Assembly: GCA_015056145.1 (NCBI GenBank)
Contig: SVGY01000005.1
Location: 1-64,000, forward strand
Reading direction: 5' to 3'
DNA: 64,000 nucleotides
Source of the DNA: Clostridiales bacterium
GTDB lineage: Bacteria > Bacillota > Clostridia > Christensenellales > Aristaeellaceae
Part shown: piece after piece, positions 52,328-62,703 of the stretch
How the letters are laid out: each line of letters begins with the position of its first letter
How positions within the stretch are numbered: position 1 is the stretch's first letter
Program-made: the position numbers and the translations under genes
Notes under the pieces: generated by a model
What the model was told of the DNA's origin: nothing
The model's database searches: none
The model's input: the letters and a program-made list of their open reading frames with translations, nothing else

Positions 52328-52356
52328 ATTATACCCCGTAAACGGGCAAAATGCAA
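52328..52356 (-). promoter_or_regulatory. Promoter of the folT operon
   Basis: Minus strand TTGCAT (52351-52356), 17-bp spacer, TATAAT (52328-52333); transcription would begin about 15 bases before the riboswitch. Confidence 0.8.
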
Positions 52357-52438
52357 GGGTTTTGCAGGGTTTGACGGTTTGTGTGCAGGGGAAAAACAGG
52401 GAGGGCGCCGAGAATCCTCTGCTGGAATTTACCCGGCA

Positions 52439-52945
52439 TTACAGCTTTATGGAATAATACTGACTGATCCTGTCCTCGTTGTAACGGTTGTTTTCCTCAA
52501 TAAGGATACCTCCGTTCTTCCTGATAACCCTTGCGGAGGGAAGGTTATCCTTATAGCAGCTGAGCACGACTTCCCTCTTTCCCTTTTCTTTGCAGACGGA
52601 CAATGCATAGCGGAGCATCGAGGTTGCATAACCCTTGTTTCTTTCAGAGGGCCTTACCCCGTAGCCGATATCGCCGAATTTTTCAGTAAGAGACTCCGGC
52701 AGCTGATACCGTATGCTCAGCAGGCCGATCAACCTGCCGTCGTCAAGGCAAAGATACAGCAGGGATTTACCCCAGAGATCATCTCCGGCAGAAGCATTCT
52801 TTTGTATTTTTTCCACCCACTGGGAATAATCGGAGGATGTCAGCCCATGGCTTGCGCTGATGCTGGTTTCCTGGTTGGCGCTGTGTTCCTGAACATACTC
52901 CAGAAGCATGTCCCTGTCGCCTGTTTCGGGAAGTCTGTATATCAT
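52439..52945 (-). CDS. GNAT-family N-acetyltransferase
   Basis: 168 residues. Acetyl-CoA loop RPSERNKGYATSMLRYAL, followed by VLSCYKDNLPSARVIRKNGG. Looks like the RimJ/YjjP-type group with its ISASHGLTSSDYSQWV N-terminal part. GAGAGGTG precedes the ATG. No terminator clearly seen before the folT promoter; substrate unknown. Confidence 0.85.
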   Translation of the reverse strand: MIYRLPETGDRDMLLEYVQEHSANQETSISASHGLTSSDYSQWVEKIQKNASAGDDLWGKSLLYLCLDDGRLIGLLSIRYQLPESLTEKFGDIGYGVRPSERNKGYATSMLRYALSVCKEKGKREVVLSCYKDNLPSARVIRKNGGILIEENNRYNEDRISQYYSIKL

Positions 52946-52996
52946 GTTACACCTCTCAAAATTCGTATTTGTCCCGTTGATTTTATCACATGCAGC

Positions 52997-53036
52997 AAAA
53001 AAGCAGCAAGCCCTGCTGCATGTACGGCTTGCTGCT
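52997..53036 (-). terminator. Terminator of clpB
   Basis: Perfect 11-bp stem AGCAGCAAGCC (53002-53012) and GGCTTGCTGCT (53026-53036); on the minus strand the stem is followed by TTTTTT. Confidence 0.93.
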
Positions 53037-53069
53037 GCGTGCTTATGTCGTTTTCAGCGGCGGAGGGTT

Positions 53070-55673
53070 TCAGCAGGATGCCAGAAACAGCTCTCCTTCA
53101 ATATCCGCATCCACCAATGCTTCGCTGCCGGGGTTCAGCTGCCCTGCCACGATGGCACGGGCCAGCATGGTTTCCAGATGGCTCTGCATGTAGCGCTTCA
53201 GGGGACGTGCGCCATAAACCGGATCGAAGCCTGCGTCGGCGATGGCATCCATAGCGGCATCGGTCAGCCGGAGGGCAATGTCCTTGTCCTGGAGGCGACG
53301 GCGCAGGGTTTCCGTCAGCAGGCCCACAATGGAGCGCAGTTCCTCTTTTTCCAGCGGCTTGTAGAAAACAATCTCGTCGATGCGGTTGAGGAATTCGGGC
53401 CGGAACTGGCTGCGCAGGAGGCCCATTACGCCTTCCCGTGCGGCCTGGGTGATCTGCCCGTCCTCAATGCCTTCCAGAAGATACTGGCTGCCCAGATTGC
53501 TGGTCATGATGATGATGGTGTTTTTGAAATCCACCGTGCGGCCCTGGCTGTCGGTGATGCGGCCGTCATCCAGTACTTGCAGAAGGATATTGAACACGTC
53601 GGGGTGAGCCTTCTCCACCTCGTCCAGCAGGATGACGCAGTAGGGCTTGCGGCGCACTGCCTCCGTCAGCTGTCCGCCCTCGTCGTAGCCCACATAGCCG
53701 GGAGGCGCTCCGATGAGGCGGCTGACGGAAAACTTCTCCATGTACTCGCTCATGTCGATGCGTACCATGTTCTTCTCATCGTCAAAGAGGGCCTGAGCCA
53801 GCGCCTTGGCCAGCTCCGTCTTGCCCACGCCGGTGGGGCCCAGGAACAGGAAGGAACCAATGGGCCGGTTTTCGTCGGCGATGCCCGCACGGCTGCGCAG
53901 GATGGCCTCGGAAACCTTGGTGACAGCTTCGTCCTGGCCGATGACCCGCTGATGAAGCAGTTCCGGAAGCCGAAGCAGCTTATCCCGCTCGCTTTCCTTG
54001 AGGCGGGTGACAGGCACGCCCGTCCACCGGCTGATGATCTGGGCGATCTCTTCGTCGGTTACTTTGTTGCGCAACAGCCCCTGATTGGTCCGGGTCTGCT
54101 CTGCGCCGTCCTCCTCCTTGAGAAGCCGTCCCTGCAAATCCGGCAGTTTGCCGTACTTCAGCTCCGCTGCCTTGCCAAGATCGTAGTTGCGTTCGGCGGT
54201 TTGGATGTCTGCCTTTACCTGCTCGATTTCTTCCCGGAGCTGCTGAATTTTGGAAATGGCCTCCTTCTCGTTGGTGAGGCGGGCGGTCATCTCGTCCATC
54301 TGCTCTTTCAGGCGGGCCAGTTCTTCCTCGAGGGCCTCAAGCCGGGGCTCGTTGCGTTCGTCCTCTTCACGCTGCAGGGCATTGCGCTCTATTTCCAGCT
54401 GCATGATGCGGCGGCTGACTTCGTCCATCTCAGCGGGCATGGAGTCCATCTCCGTGCGGATCATGGCGCAGGCTTCGTCCACCAGGTCGATGGCCTTGTC
54501 CGGCAGGAAACGGTCGGTAATGTAACGGTTGGAAAGGGTGGCGGCGGAGATCAGCGCATTGTCGGTGATCTTTACGCCATGGAAAACTTCGTAGCGCTCC
54601 TTGAGGCCACGGAGAATGGAGATGGTGTCCTCCACAGTAGGCTCGGCGATGACCACAGGCTGGAAACGGCGTTCCAGGGCGGCATCCTTTTCGATGTACT
54701 TGCGGTACTCATCAAGGGTGGTTGCGCCGATAAGATGGAGCTCGCCCCGTGCCAGCATGGGCTTGAGCAGATTGCCAGCGTCCATGGAGCCTTCCGTCTT
54801 GCCGGCCCCGACGATGGTATGCAGCTCGTCGATAAAGAGCAGGATTTTGCCTTCGCTCTTCTTGATTTCCTCCAGCACGGCCTTCAGCCGTTCCTCAAAC
54901 TCGCCCCGGTACTTTGCGCCGGCGATGAGGCTGCCCATATCCAGGCAGAAAACGGTGCGATCCTTCAGGCCGGCGGGCACGTCGCCCCGAACGATGCGCT
55001 GGGCCAGCCCTTCCGCAATGGCGGTTTTGCCCACGCCGGGCTCGCCGATGAGCACAGGGTTGTTCTTGGTTTTGCGGCTCAGGATGCGGATGATGCTGCG
55101 GATCTCGTTATCCCGGCCAATGACCGGATCCAGCTTGCGGCTCCGGGCGGCGGCAGTCAGATCCTGCCCATATTTGGTCAGCACATCGTAAGTATCCTCC
55201 GGGGTTTCGCTGGTAACCCGGGCGTTTCCCCTGACGGTGCGCAGGGATGCAAGGAACGCATCCGCTGTGACGGCATAGCTGCGCCAGATCTCCTGCAGGG
55301 GGCGTGTGGGTTTATCCAAAAGGCCGAGAAACAGATGCTCCACGCTGATGAATTCGTCCTTCATCTGCTGGGCCCGGTTGCGGGCAGCGGCAATGGCACG
55401 CTCCACATCGCTGTTGATGTAGATCTTGTCCGGCTCCCGACCGCTGCCCGTCACCTTGGGCATGCGGGCCACAAGGGTCTCCATGCGGGCCCGGATCTCT
55501 CTGGGATCCTTGCCCATTTTGGTCAGCAGCTGGGGAATGAGCCCCTTCTCATCGGAGAGCAGGGCGAAGATAAGATGCTCCTGCGCCATTTCCTGGTTCT
55601 GGTATTCCACGGTCATCTGCTGGGCCAGCCCGAGAGCCTCCCGGCTTTTTTCGGTAAACTGATTGTTCTGCAT
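53070..55673 (-). CDS. clpB: Disaggregase chaperone ClpB
   Basis: 867 residues, full ClpB length. N-terminal Clp_N repeats (residues about 1-145), AAA+ domain 1 with GEPGVGKTA and [11 protein letters not shown], the coiled-coil M-domain (about 400-520), AAA+ domain 2 with GPTGVGKTE and [12 protein letters not shown]. It rescues aggregated proteins with DnaK. AGGAGG before the ATG. Promoter and CtsR box upstream place it in the heat-shock regulon with hsp20. Confidence 0.97.
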   Translation of the reverse strand: MQNNQFTEKSREALGLAQQMTVEYQNQEMAQEHLIFALLSDEKGLIPQLLTKMGKDPREIRARMETLVARMPKVTGSGREPDKIYINSDVERAIAAARNRAQQMKDEFISVEHLFLGLLDKPTRPLQEIWRSYAVTADAFLASLRTVRGNARVTSETPEDTYDVLTKYGQDLTAAARSRKLDPVIGRDNEIRSIIRILSRKTKNNPVLIGEPGVGKTAIAEGLAQRIVRGDVPAGLKDRTVFCLDMGSLIAGAKYRGEFEERLKAVLEEIKKSEGKILLFIDELHTIVGAGKTEGSMDAGNLLKPMLARGELHLIGATTLDEYRKYIEKDAALERRFQPVVIAEPTVEDTISILRGLKERYEVFHGVKITDNALISAATLSNRYITDRFLPDKAIDLVDEACAMIRTEMDSMPAEMDEVSRRIMQLEIERNALQREEDERNEPRLEALEEELARLKEQMDEMTARLTNEKEAISKIQQLREEIEQVKADIQTAERNYDLGKAAELKYGKLPDLQGRLLKEEDGAEQTRTNQGLLRNKVTDEEIAQIISRWTGVPVTRLKESERDKLLRLPELLHQRVIGQDEAVTKVSEAILRSRAGIADENRPIGSFLFLGPTGVGKTELAKALAQALFDDEKNMVRIDMSEYMEKFSVSRLIGAPPGYVGYDEGGQLTEAVRRKPYCVILLDEVEKAHPDVFNILLQVLDDGRITDSQGRTVDFKNTIIIMTSNLGSQYLLEGIEDGQITQAAREGVMGLLRSQFRPEFLNRIDEIVFYKPLEKEELRSIVGLLTETLRRRLQDKDIALRLTDAAMDAIADAGFDPVYGARPLKRYMQSHLETMLARAIVAGQLNPGSEALVDADIEGELFLASC

Positions 55674-55744
55674 AGCATAGCCTCCTTCAAAAAAACAAAA
55701 GGATGGAGAATAACAGCTGATTTCAGCAAAAACAGGCCAATGTT

Positions 55745-55761
55745 TCTGACTTTCTTTGACC
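55745..55761. promoter_or_regulatory. CtsR operator (clpB)
   Basis: Minus strand GGTCAAA-GAA-AGTCAGA, one mismatch from the perfect direct repeat seen at hsp20. It lies just downstream of the -10 box. Confidence 0.8.
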
Positions 55762-55770
55762 TTCGATATC

Positions 55771-55798
55771 AGTATATCAAATCGCTATGAAATGTCAA
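55771..55798 (-). promoter_or_regulatory. Promoter of clpB
   Basis: Minus strand TTGACA (55793-55798), 16-bp spacer, TATACT (55771-55776). Confidence 0.8.
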
Positions 55799-55906
55799 GG
55801 GTTTTCAAAAAAACAATGCAAAAAGGCTGGCAACATAGCTCCATCCCCATTTTTTGTGATAAGATAGAGAACGATCTTTCTGTATTCCTGACCCGGAGGC
55901 GAATCC

Positions 55907-57622
55907 ATGAAGCTTGTTTTCCGCTACCTGAAAAAACACCTGGGTATTTTCCTTCTCTCCACCCTGTTTTTGACCATGGAGGCCATGGCGGATCTTTTGC
56001 AGCCCGCCTTTATGAGCGCTGTGGTGGATGAGGGCGTTGCCCACATGAACACTTCTTACATACTGCGCTACGGCCTGATCATGCTGCTGATTGCCGGGGT
56101 GGGTGCAGTTTCTGCCATTATGCGCAATCATTTTTCCTGCCGGGTTTCCCGCACCATTGGCAAGGAAATACGCCGGGATATGTACCACAAGGTGCAGAGC
56201 CTCTCCCTGGAAAACATCGACCGGCTTCAGCCTGCATCCATCATCACAAGGCTCACCAACGACGTTACCCAGATTCAGGAATTTATCAACAGCATCATGC
56301 GCATGATGGTCAAGGCGCCCATTACCTGCGTCGGCGCCATTGCCCTGCTGGTTCTCCAGACCCCCGGCCAGGCCCCTGTGATGATCGGCATTCTGGCGGT
56401 GGCCTTCCTGCTTATCTTCTGCAATATGAAGATCGCCTATCCCCGCTTTGGCAAGGTTCAGCGGAAGCTGGACAAGCTCAACGGTGTCAGCCGTGAGTTT
56501 CTTTCCTCTGTACGGGTGGTAAAGGCTTTCAATGCCGAGGACGAAGAAGAAGAGCGTTTCGGCGAAGCCTCCACAGAGCTGGCCCTGGCCAACACCTCCG
56601 CCCTCCGGGCCATGGCGCTTTTTACGCCCCTTATCAGCCTGACGGTGAATTTCGGCGTAGTGCTGCTGCTCTTCATCAGCCGCCATCAGGAGGCTGCGCA
56701 AATCGGGCGGCTGATGGCCAGCGTTAACTACATGACCCAGGTTATGTTCGCCCTGAACATGATGACCCATGTACTCAATACCACCGTAAGGGCGGTGGCT
56801 TCTGCGGAGCGCATAGAGGAAGTGCTCCACGAAAAGCCCGCCCAGCTCATGCCCGAAAACCCGGAAAAGCCAGCCATCAGCGGCAGCATTTCGGTGGAAG
56901 ATCTTTCCTTCCGTTACCGTGGCGCAGGACGGGAAGCCCTGATGGATGTGAATTTTTCGGTTAAGCCCGGAGAGACCCTCGGCATCATCGGCCCCACCGG
57001 CAGCGGCAAATCCACCCTTGTACACCTGATCCCCCGGCTGTATGACGCTACCCGGGGCCGGGTGCTGGTGGACGGCTGCGACGTAACCAAAATGGACGTA
57101 TCCCACCTGCGCAGCCATGTGGCGGTAGTGATGCAGAAGGCCCTGCTTTTCAGCGGCACCATTGAGGAAAACCTGCGCTGGGGCAAACCCGATGCCACTC
57201 AGGAAGAAATGGAGGAAGCCGCCCGGCTGGCCTGTGCGGAAGAATTCATACTGGAAACGGAAAAGGGCTACCAAAGCCTGCTGGGCCAGGGCGGCGTGAA
57301 CCTGTCCGGCGGCCAGAAACAGCGGCTGAGCCTTGCCCGGGCGCTGATCCGTAAACCGGCCATCCTGATCCTGGACGACTGCACCAGCGCCCTTGACGCA
57401 CAGACGGAGGCCAGAGTGCTCTCCGGCCTGCGCCGGCAAGGGGGGCAGCGTACTGTACTGCTGATCTCCCAGCGCATTTCCACCGTGATGAAAGCAGACC
57501 GCATCCTTTGCCTGGATGGCGGCAGGGTAATGGGGCTCGGCTCCCATCAGCAGCTGATGGAAAGCTGCGAAACCTACCGGGCCATTTACAAATCCCAGAT
57601 CGGAGGCGAAGAAAATGTCTGA
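55907..57622 (+). CDS. ABC exporter half-transporter with degenerate ATP site
   Basis: 571 residues. Six-helix exporter membrane domain, then ATPase with Walker A GPTGSGKST and signature LSGGQKQR. The Walker B is LILDDCTSALD with Asp where catalytic Glu is expected, and the switch is ISQRIST with Gln in place of His. This is the degenerate-site pattern of heterodimeric exporters (TM287/288, BmrC/D). GGAGG before the ATG. It overlaps the next half-transporter by eight bases. Substrate unknown; multidrug or lipid export possible. Confidence 0.93.
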   Translation: MKLVFRYLKKHLGIFLLSTLFLTMEAMADLLQPAFMSAVVDEGVAHMNTSYILRYGLIMLLIAGVGAVSAIMRNHFSCRVSRTIGKEIRRDMYHKVQSLSLENIDRLQPASIITRLTNDVTQIQEFINSIMRMMVKAPITCVGAIALLVLQTPGQAPVMIGILAVAFLLIFCNMKIAYPRFGKVQRKLDKLNGVSREFLSSVRVVKAFNAEDEEEERFGEASTELALANTSALRAMALFTPLISLTVNFGVVLLLFISRHQEAAQIGRLMASVNYMTQVMFALNMMTHVLNTTVRAVASAERIEEVLHEKPAQLMPENPEKPAISGSISVEDLSFRYRGAGREALMDVNFSVKPGETLGIIGPTGSGKSTLVHLIPRLYDATRGRVLVDGCDVTKMDVSHLRSHVAVVMQKALLFSGTIEENLRWGKPDATQEEMEEAARLACAEEFILETEKGYQSLLGQGGVNLSGGQKQRLSLARALIRKPAILILDDCTSALDAQTEARVLSGLRRQGGQRTVLLISQRISTVMKADRILCLDGGRVMGLGSHQQLMESCETYRAIYKSQIGGEENV

Positions 57623-59429
57623 TAGCCGCAGAAGTCTTCCCCCTCCCGGCATGGGTGGCATGGGCCGGGCCATGGCCCGGGGCCGTGTGGTGGAAAAACC
57701 CAAAAACATGAAAGGCACCCTGCGCCGCCTGTGGGATATCACCCGGGGCAGCCGCAAGGGCCTTGGCTGGATACTGCTTCTTTCTGCGCTGGCATCCGGC
57801 GCCAGCGTGCTGTCTCCCTATGTAACGGGCCGGGCCATTACCGCCATCAGCAACGGCGACGCCCTCACTTTTGTTCTGCTTGCGCTGGCAGGTCTTTACC
57901 TGTGCGACTGGCTGATCAAGTTTCTGCAAAGCTTCTTCATGGCCTCTATCGGCCAGAGGATCATCAGCCACATCCGCAGCGTGCTTTTCGGTCATGTGCG
58001 CAATCTGCCTCTTTCCTTCTTTGACAGCCGCCGCCACGGCGAGCTTATGAGCCGCCTCACCAACGATGTGGATAACATCAGCACTACCATTTCTTCCTCG
58101 CTGACCATGCTGATGACTTATTTCTTCACCATCAGCGGCGTGCTTGCCTCCATGCTGATGCTCAGCCCACTGCTCACGCTGGTTTCCTTTGTGGGCGTCA
58201 TACTGATCTTTATCCTCACAAAGATTGTCACCACCCGTACCCGCAAGCTTTTTAAGGCGCAGCAGCAATCCCTGGGCAGCCTCAATGGGCAGATCGAAGA
58301 GAGCATTTCCGGCCTGCAGGTGGTAAAGGCCTTCTGCCGTGAGGAAGAAATGGAAGCCGACTTCGACGAGAAAAACGTCCGGCTGTGCAAGGTTTCCATC
58401 AAAGCCCTGATCTGGTCCGGCTACCTGATGCCCCTGATGAACGTTATCAACAACCTGTGCTATGTCATGATGGCGGTCATCAGTGCGCTCCTCTATGTAC
58501 ATGGCGATATTCGGGATATCGGCGTCATTACCAGCTTTTTGCTCTATGTGCGCCAGTTTACCCGGCCCTTTGTGGAAATTGCCAACGTATACAACAATTT
58601 CCAGACTGCCGTAGCTGGTTGTGAGCGGGTATTTGAGATCATGGACGAATCCCCCGAACCCCCGGACAAGGAAAACGCACTGCCTTTGGTATCACCCCGG
58701 GGCGATATTGTCATGGAGCATGTGGATTTCGGCTATACGCCGGACAGGCTGGTGCTCCGTGATATCAACCTGACCATCCCTGCTGGCACCCAGGTGGCCA
58801 TTGTGGGCCCCACCGGCAGCGGCAAAACCACCATCATCAACCTGCTGACCCGCTTCTACGACGTTACCGGCGGACGCATCCTGCTGGACGGGCATGATCT
58901 CCGGGATTACCGCATGGAAGACCTTCGGGATGCCTTCGGCGTGGTGCTCCAGGATACCTCTCTCTTTGCCCAGACCGTCCGGGAAAACATCGCCTACGGA
59001 CAGGCCGAGGCCACCATGGAACAGATACGCACCGCCGCAGAAATGGCCGATGCGGACAGCTTCATCCAGCGTCTTCCCAAAGGCTACGACACGGTGCTGG
59101 AACAGGGCGGCGCAGAGCTTTCCCAGGGCGAAAGGCAGCTGATCACCATCGCCCGGGCCATTCTGACCAATGCGCCCATCATGATACTGGATGAGGCCAC
59201 CAGCTCCGTGGACACCGTAACGGAGCAAAAGATCCGCCGGGCCATGGTCAACATCTGCGAAAACCGCACCTCCTTCCTGATCGCCCACCGGCTTTCCACC
59301 ATCCGGGATTCGGATCTGATCCTGGTCATCGAGGATGGGCAGATTGCCGAAAAGGGCAGCCATGACCAGCTGATGCAATTGAACGGAAAATATGCCCGGA
59401 TGTTTAAAACCCAGTCCGGGCAACTGTGA
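57615..59429 (+). CDS. ABC exporter half-transporter, canonical ATP site
   Basis: 604 residues, partner of the preceding gene. N-terminal extension of about 40 residues, six helices, then Walker A GPTGSGKTT, signature LSQGERQL, Walker B MILDEATSSVD with the catalytic Glu, and IAHRLST with the switch His. The altered signature together with the partner's Asp/Gln is the usual pairing in asymmetrical exporters, where one of two ATP sites is inactive. GGAGG lies before the ATG at 57615. gatC follows within 12 bases. Confidence 0.93.
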   Translation: MSDSRRSLPPPGMGGMGRAMARGRVVEKPKNMKGTLRRLWDITRGSRKGLGWILLLSALASGASVLSPYVTGRAITAISNGDALTFVLLALAGLYLCDWLIKFLQSFFMASIGQRIISHIRSVLFGHVRNLPLSFFDSRRHGELMSRLTNDVDNISTTISSSLTMLMTYFFTISGVLASMLMLSPLLTLVSFVGVILIFILTKIVTTRTRKLFKAQQQSLGSLNGQIEESISGLQVVKAFCREEEMEADFDEKNVRLCKVSIKALIWSGYLMPLMNVINNLCYVMMAVISALLYVHGDIRDIGVITSFLLYVRQFTRPFVEIANVYNNFQTAVAGCERVFEIMDESPEPPDKENALPLVSPRGDIVMEHVDFGYTPDRLVLRDINLTIPAGTQVAIVGPTGSGKTTIINLLTRFYDVTGGRILLDGHDLRDYRMEDLRDAFGVVLQDTSLFAQTVRENIAYGQAEATMEQIRTAAEMADADSFIQRLPKGYDTVLEQGGAELSQGERQLITIARAILTNAPIMILDEATSSVDTVTEQKIRRAMVNICENRTSFLIAHRLSTIRDSDLILVIEDGQIAEKGSHDQLMQLNGKYARMFKTQSGQL

Positions 59430-59440
59430 GGGAAACCGCC

Positions 59441-59707
59441 ATGGATATGCACACACTGAAACGAACCGCCTCCCTTGCCAAAGTGAATATTGACGGGCAG
59501 GAGGAAGCCATGCTCCGGGATTTTTCCGCCATGGCAGCTTACGGTGCAAGGCTTGGAACCGTAAACGCCGCCGTAGGCACCACCCCCGGAAAAGCCGCCC
59601 CTCTCCGGGAAGATGTGCCCGGCCAAAGCCTTGCAAGGGAAAAGGCGCTCATGAACGCCCCGGAAGCTCAGGGCGAATTTATTGCTGCGCCCCGGGCATT
59701 TGATTGA
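59441..59707 (+). CDS. gatC: Glutamyl-tRNA(Gln)/aspartyl-tRNA(Asn) amidotransferase subunit C
   Basis: 88 residues. The GatC end LREDVPGQSLAREKALMNAPEAQGEF (by position, about 58-83) carries the typical R-E-D-V and N-A-P. The ATG at 59441 follows GAGGG; a GTG at 59426 overlapping the previous stop is also possible. GatC stabilises GatA on GatB. The N-terminal helical part is diverged from most GatC proteins. Confidence 0.85.
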   Translation: MDMHTLKRTASLAKVNIDGQEEAMLRDFSAMAAYGARLGTVNAAVGTTPGKAAPLREDVPGQSLAREKALMNAPEAQGEFIAAPRAFD

Positions 59708-59765
59708 CCCTGCGGGGCAGACTGTGTCTGTGGGGGCACAATGGAAAGCAAAAGGAGAGAGAACG

Positions 59766-61211
59766 ATGAACCTTTCCTTCCTTACGGCAGAAGAAATGAT
59801 ACGGCTGATGGAATCGGGCGAAATGACCTCCCTCAGCCTTGTGGAACGCTGCCTTGATGTGATACGGGAAAAGAACCCGCTGCTCAACGCTTTTGTGGAA
59901 ATCTTTTCGGAAGAAGCCTGCAAACAGGCCCGCGAATCCGACCAGCGGCGAAGGGAACAGCGGCTTTTGTCGCCGCTTGATGGCGTACCCTGCGCCATCA
60001 AGGACAATCTTCTCTACGAGGGACATATCACATCCTGCGCCAGCCGCATGCTGGAAAACTTTACTGCGCCCTATACCGCAACCGCAGTGCAGCGGCTGCG
60101 GCAGGCAGGCATGCCCATCCTGGGGCGGCTCAACATGGATGAATTTGCCATGGGCAGCGCCAGCGAAAGCAGCTTTTACGGCCCGGTCCGTAATCCCCTC
60201 GACCCGGAGCGGGTAGCCGGAGGCTCTTCCGGCGGCAGCGCCTGCGCCGTGGCGGCGGGCATGGTTCCCCTGGCCCTTGGCAGTGATACCGGCGGCAGTG
60301 TGCGCCAGCCTGCCGCCCTCTGCGGTGTGGTGGGCGTGAAACCTGCCTACGGCACCATCAGCCGCTACGGTCTGGTGGCCCATGCCAGCTCCATGGATCA
60401 GGTAGGCGTTTTTGCCCATACCGCCCAGGATGCGGCCCTGCTGATGCAGCTTATCAGCGGCGGCGATCCTCTGGACATGACCAGCGATGAAGGTCTGCGC
60501 TTCACATCATTGCCAAAGGCGGAGCCGTCCGCCATTACGCTGGCCCTGCCGGCGGAGTGGTTCGGCGCAGACGGCTGCACGCCCTGCCCCGGCGGCGAGG
60601 CTGCCCTTGCCTTTGCCCGTTTGCTGGAAAAGCAGGGCGCAAGGCTGAAGACCGTCAGCATTCCCTCCCTTTCGGAAGCGCTGCCCGCCTACATGGTGCT
60701 CTCCTGTGCAGAAGCCAGCAGCAATCTGAGCCGTTTCGACGGCCTGCGCTACGGTCATCGCAGCGGGGAAAGCCGGGATTTGGAAAGCCTTTACAGCAAA
60801 AGCAGGCAGGAGGGTTTCGGCGACGAGGTGAAGCGGCGCATTCTGCTGGGCACCTTTGCCCTGTCCAGCGGCTATCAGGACAGATATTATCTTCAGGCGG
60901 ATGCACTGCGCCGTCAGCTGATCCAGCAAACCGCAGAGGCGCTGGAAGGCTCCGATGCCATCCTGTGCCCCGTCTCTCCCAGGGCTGCATGGAAGCTTGG
61001 CCAAAAGCCGGATTCCGTCACCCTGTACCAGAGCGACCTGTACACCGTACCTGCCAACCTGACGGGGTTGCCTGCCATCAGTTTTCCCTGGGGCCTGGCA
61101 GGAGATATGCCCGGCAGCGCAGGGCTGATGGGCCACCCCGAGGGTCTGGGAACGATCCTTGCCCTTGCACAGCTGGCCCAATCTGCGAAGGGAGGCACGG
61201 AAAATGGCTGA
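59766..61211 (+). CDS. gatA: Glutamyl-tRNA(Gln)/aspartyl-tRNA(Asn) amidotransferase subunit A
   Basis: 481 residues, amidase-signature family. Ser-cisSer-Lys triad: Lys in CAIKDN, Ser in GSDTGGSVRQPA with the preceding VAGGSSGGSA. It hydrolyses glutamine and passes ammonia to GatB. The ATG at 59766 follows AAAGGAG; an ORF start upstream lacks a site. Overlaps gatB by eight bases. Confidence 0.96.
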   Translation: MNLSFLTAEEMIRLMESGEMTSLSLVERCLDVIREKNPLLNAFVEIFSEEACKQARESDQRRREQRLLSPLDGVPCAIKDNLLYEGHITSCASRMLENFTAPYTATAVQRLRQAGMPILGRLNMDEFAMGSASESSFYGPVRNPLDPERVAGGSSGGSACAVAAGMVPLALGSDTGGSVRQPAALCGVVGVKPAYGTISRYGLVAHASSMDQVGVFAHTAQDAALLMQLISGGDPLDMTSDEGLRFTSLPKAEPSAITLALPAEWFGADGCTPCPGGEAALAFARLLEKQGARLKTVSIPSLSEALPAYMVLSCAEASSNLSRFDGLRYGHRSGESRDLESLYSKSRQEGFGDEVKRRILLGTFALSSGYQDRYYLQADALRRQLIQQTAEALEGSDAILCPVSPRAAWKLGQKPDSVTLYQSDLYTVPANLTGLPAISFPWGLAGDMPGSAGLMGHPEGLGTILALAQLAQSAKGGTENG

Positions 61212-62652
61212 ACAATGGCAAATGGTCATCGGCATCGAAACCCATGTGGAGCTTGATACCCGTACCAAGGCCTTCTGTGCCTGCGAAAACAGCTACGGCG
61301 CACCGCCCAATACCCATGTGTGCCCCCTTTGCATGGGGCTGCCCGGTGCCCTGCCGGTGCTCAACAGGCAGATGGTTCATCTGGCGGTGAAGGCAGGCCT
61401 TGCGCTGGATTGCAGTATCAACCTGGAAAGCCGCTTTGACCGCAAGAATTACTTCTACCCTGACCTGCCCAAGGCATACCAGATCACGCAGTTTTACCAT
61501 CCCCTTTGCGAAGGCGGGCAGGTAACCATACAAACCCCCGGCGGAGAAAAGACCATCGGTATTACCCGCATACACATGGAGGAGGACGCAGGCAAGCTGA
61601 GCCACGGGGAAAACGCCTCCCTGCTGGATATGAACCGCTGCGGTGTGCCTCTTATCGAGATCGTGTCCGAGCCGGACATATCAAGCCCCGAGGAAGCCTC
61701 CGCCTATCTCAGAAAGCTGCGTGCCATCCTCATGTTTGCCGGCATCAGCCCCTGCCGCATGAACCAGGGCAATTTCCGGGCCGATGTGAACCTCAGCGTA
61801 CACAAGCCCGGCAACCCTTTTGGCGTACGCACGGAGATGAAGAACCTGAACTCTTTCCAGAGTGTGGAAAGGGCCATAAAGGCAGAGTTTGAACGGCAGA
61901 CCGCCCTGCTGGAAGCCGGCGGCGAAGTGGTGCAGGAAACACGCCGTTTTGACCAGAAGACCGGTCAGACCTTCTCCATGCGCAAAAAGGAGGACAGCGC
62001 CGACTACCGCTACTTCCCGGAACCGGACATCCCCTGGCTTGTACTGTCCGGAAAGGAGGTGGAGGATATCCGCCGTTCCCTGCCTGTACTGCCAGACCAG
62101 CTGCGCCGCCGCTTCACGGAAACCTGCGGCCTCACCGACTACGCCGCCGGGCTGATGGTAGAGGAAAAATGGCTGGCAGACTACTTCACCGCTGCGGCCT
62201 CCTGTGCCCATGAGCCTGCGGCCCTCGCCAACCTGCTGCTGGGGGAATGCTTTGCCCTGATGAACCAGCAGGGGCTGGATCAGCTGCCCGTATCGCCCGG
62301 CCATTTGGCATCCCTCAGCAACCTGATGACCTCCGGGCGCATCAACAGCTCCACCGGCAAAAAGATCCTCGCCGCCCTCTTTGAGGAAGACCAGGATCCT
62401 GTGTCCTATGCAGAAAAACACGATCTCTTCCTTTTGACGGATGAAGCAGCATTATCCGCCCTGGTGGAAAAAACCCTGCTCCAGTGCCCCGATCTTGTGG
62501 AAAGCTACCTCGGCGGCAAACTCACTGTGGAAAAAGCCCTGATGGGCCGTGCCATGGGTCTCAGCCGGGGCAAAGCGGAGCCGGAAGCCCTGCGCCGCCT
62601 GATGATTGACCAGCTGGAAAAAAGGAAACAGCAAAAAAACAGCCCGATGTGA
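61204..62652 (+). CDS. gatB: Glutamyl-tRNA(Gln)/aspartyl-tRNA(Asn) amidotransferase subunit B
   Basis: 482 residues. Begins MVIGIETHVEL, with zinc cysteines CAC and CPLC (about residues 25-45), then the ATP/phosphate stretch YPDLPKAYQIT, and ends in a YqeY-like tail domain. It activates Glu-tRNA(Gln) for amidation, replacing a glutaminyl-tRNA synthetase. GGGAGG precedes the ATG. Order C-A-B as usual. Confidence 0.97.
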   Translation: MAEQWQMVIGIETHVELDTRTKAFCACENSYGAPPNTHVCPLCMGLPGALPVLNRQMVHLAVKAGLALDCSINLESRFDRKNYFYPDLPKAYQITQFYHPLCEGGQVTIQTPGGEKTIGITRIHMEEDAGKLSHGENASLLDMNRCGVPLIEIVSEPDISSPEEASAYLRKLRAILMFAGISPCRMNQGNFRADVNLSVHKPGNPFGVRTEMKNLNSFQSVERAIKAEFERQTALLEAGGEVVQETRRFDQKTGQTFSMRKKEDSADYRYFPEPDIPWLVLSGKEVEDIRRSLPVLPDQLRRRFTETCGLTDYAAGLMVEEKWLADYFTAAASCAHEPAALANLLLGECFALMNQQGLDQLPVSPGHLASLSNLMTSGRINSSTGKKILAALFEEDQDPVSYAEKHDLFLLTDEAALSALVEKTLLQCPDLVESYLGGKLTVEKALMGRAMGLSRGKAEPEALRRLMIDQLEKRKQQKNSPM

Positions 62653-62703
62653 TATGATAATCGGGTTCCAAACTATACCCCCGAGGAAGGAGGCGAATCC
62701 GGA

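Noticed and set aside
52120-52356. A 78-codon frame inside the folT leader
   Set aside because: It is the THF riboswitch read as protein; its bases are explained by the RNA elements.
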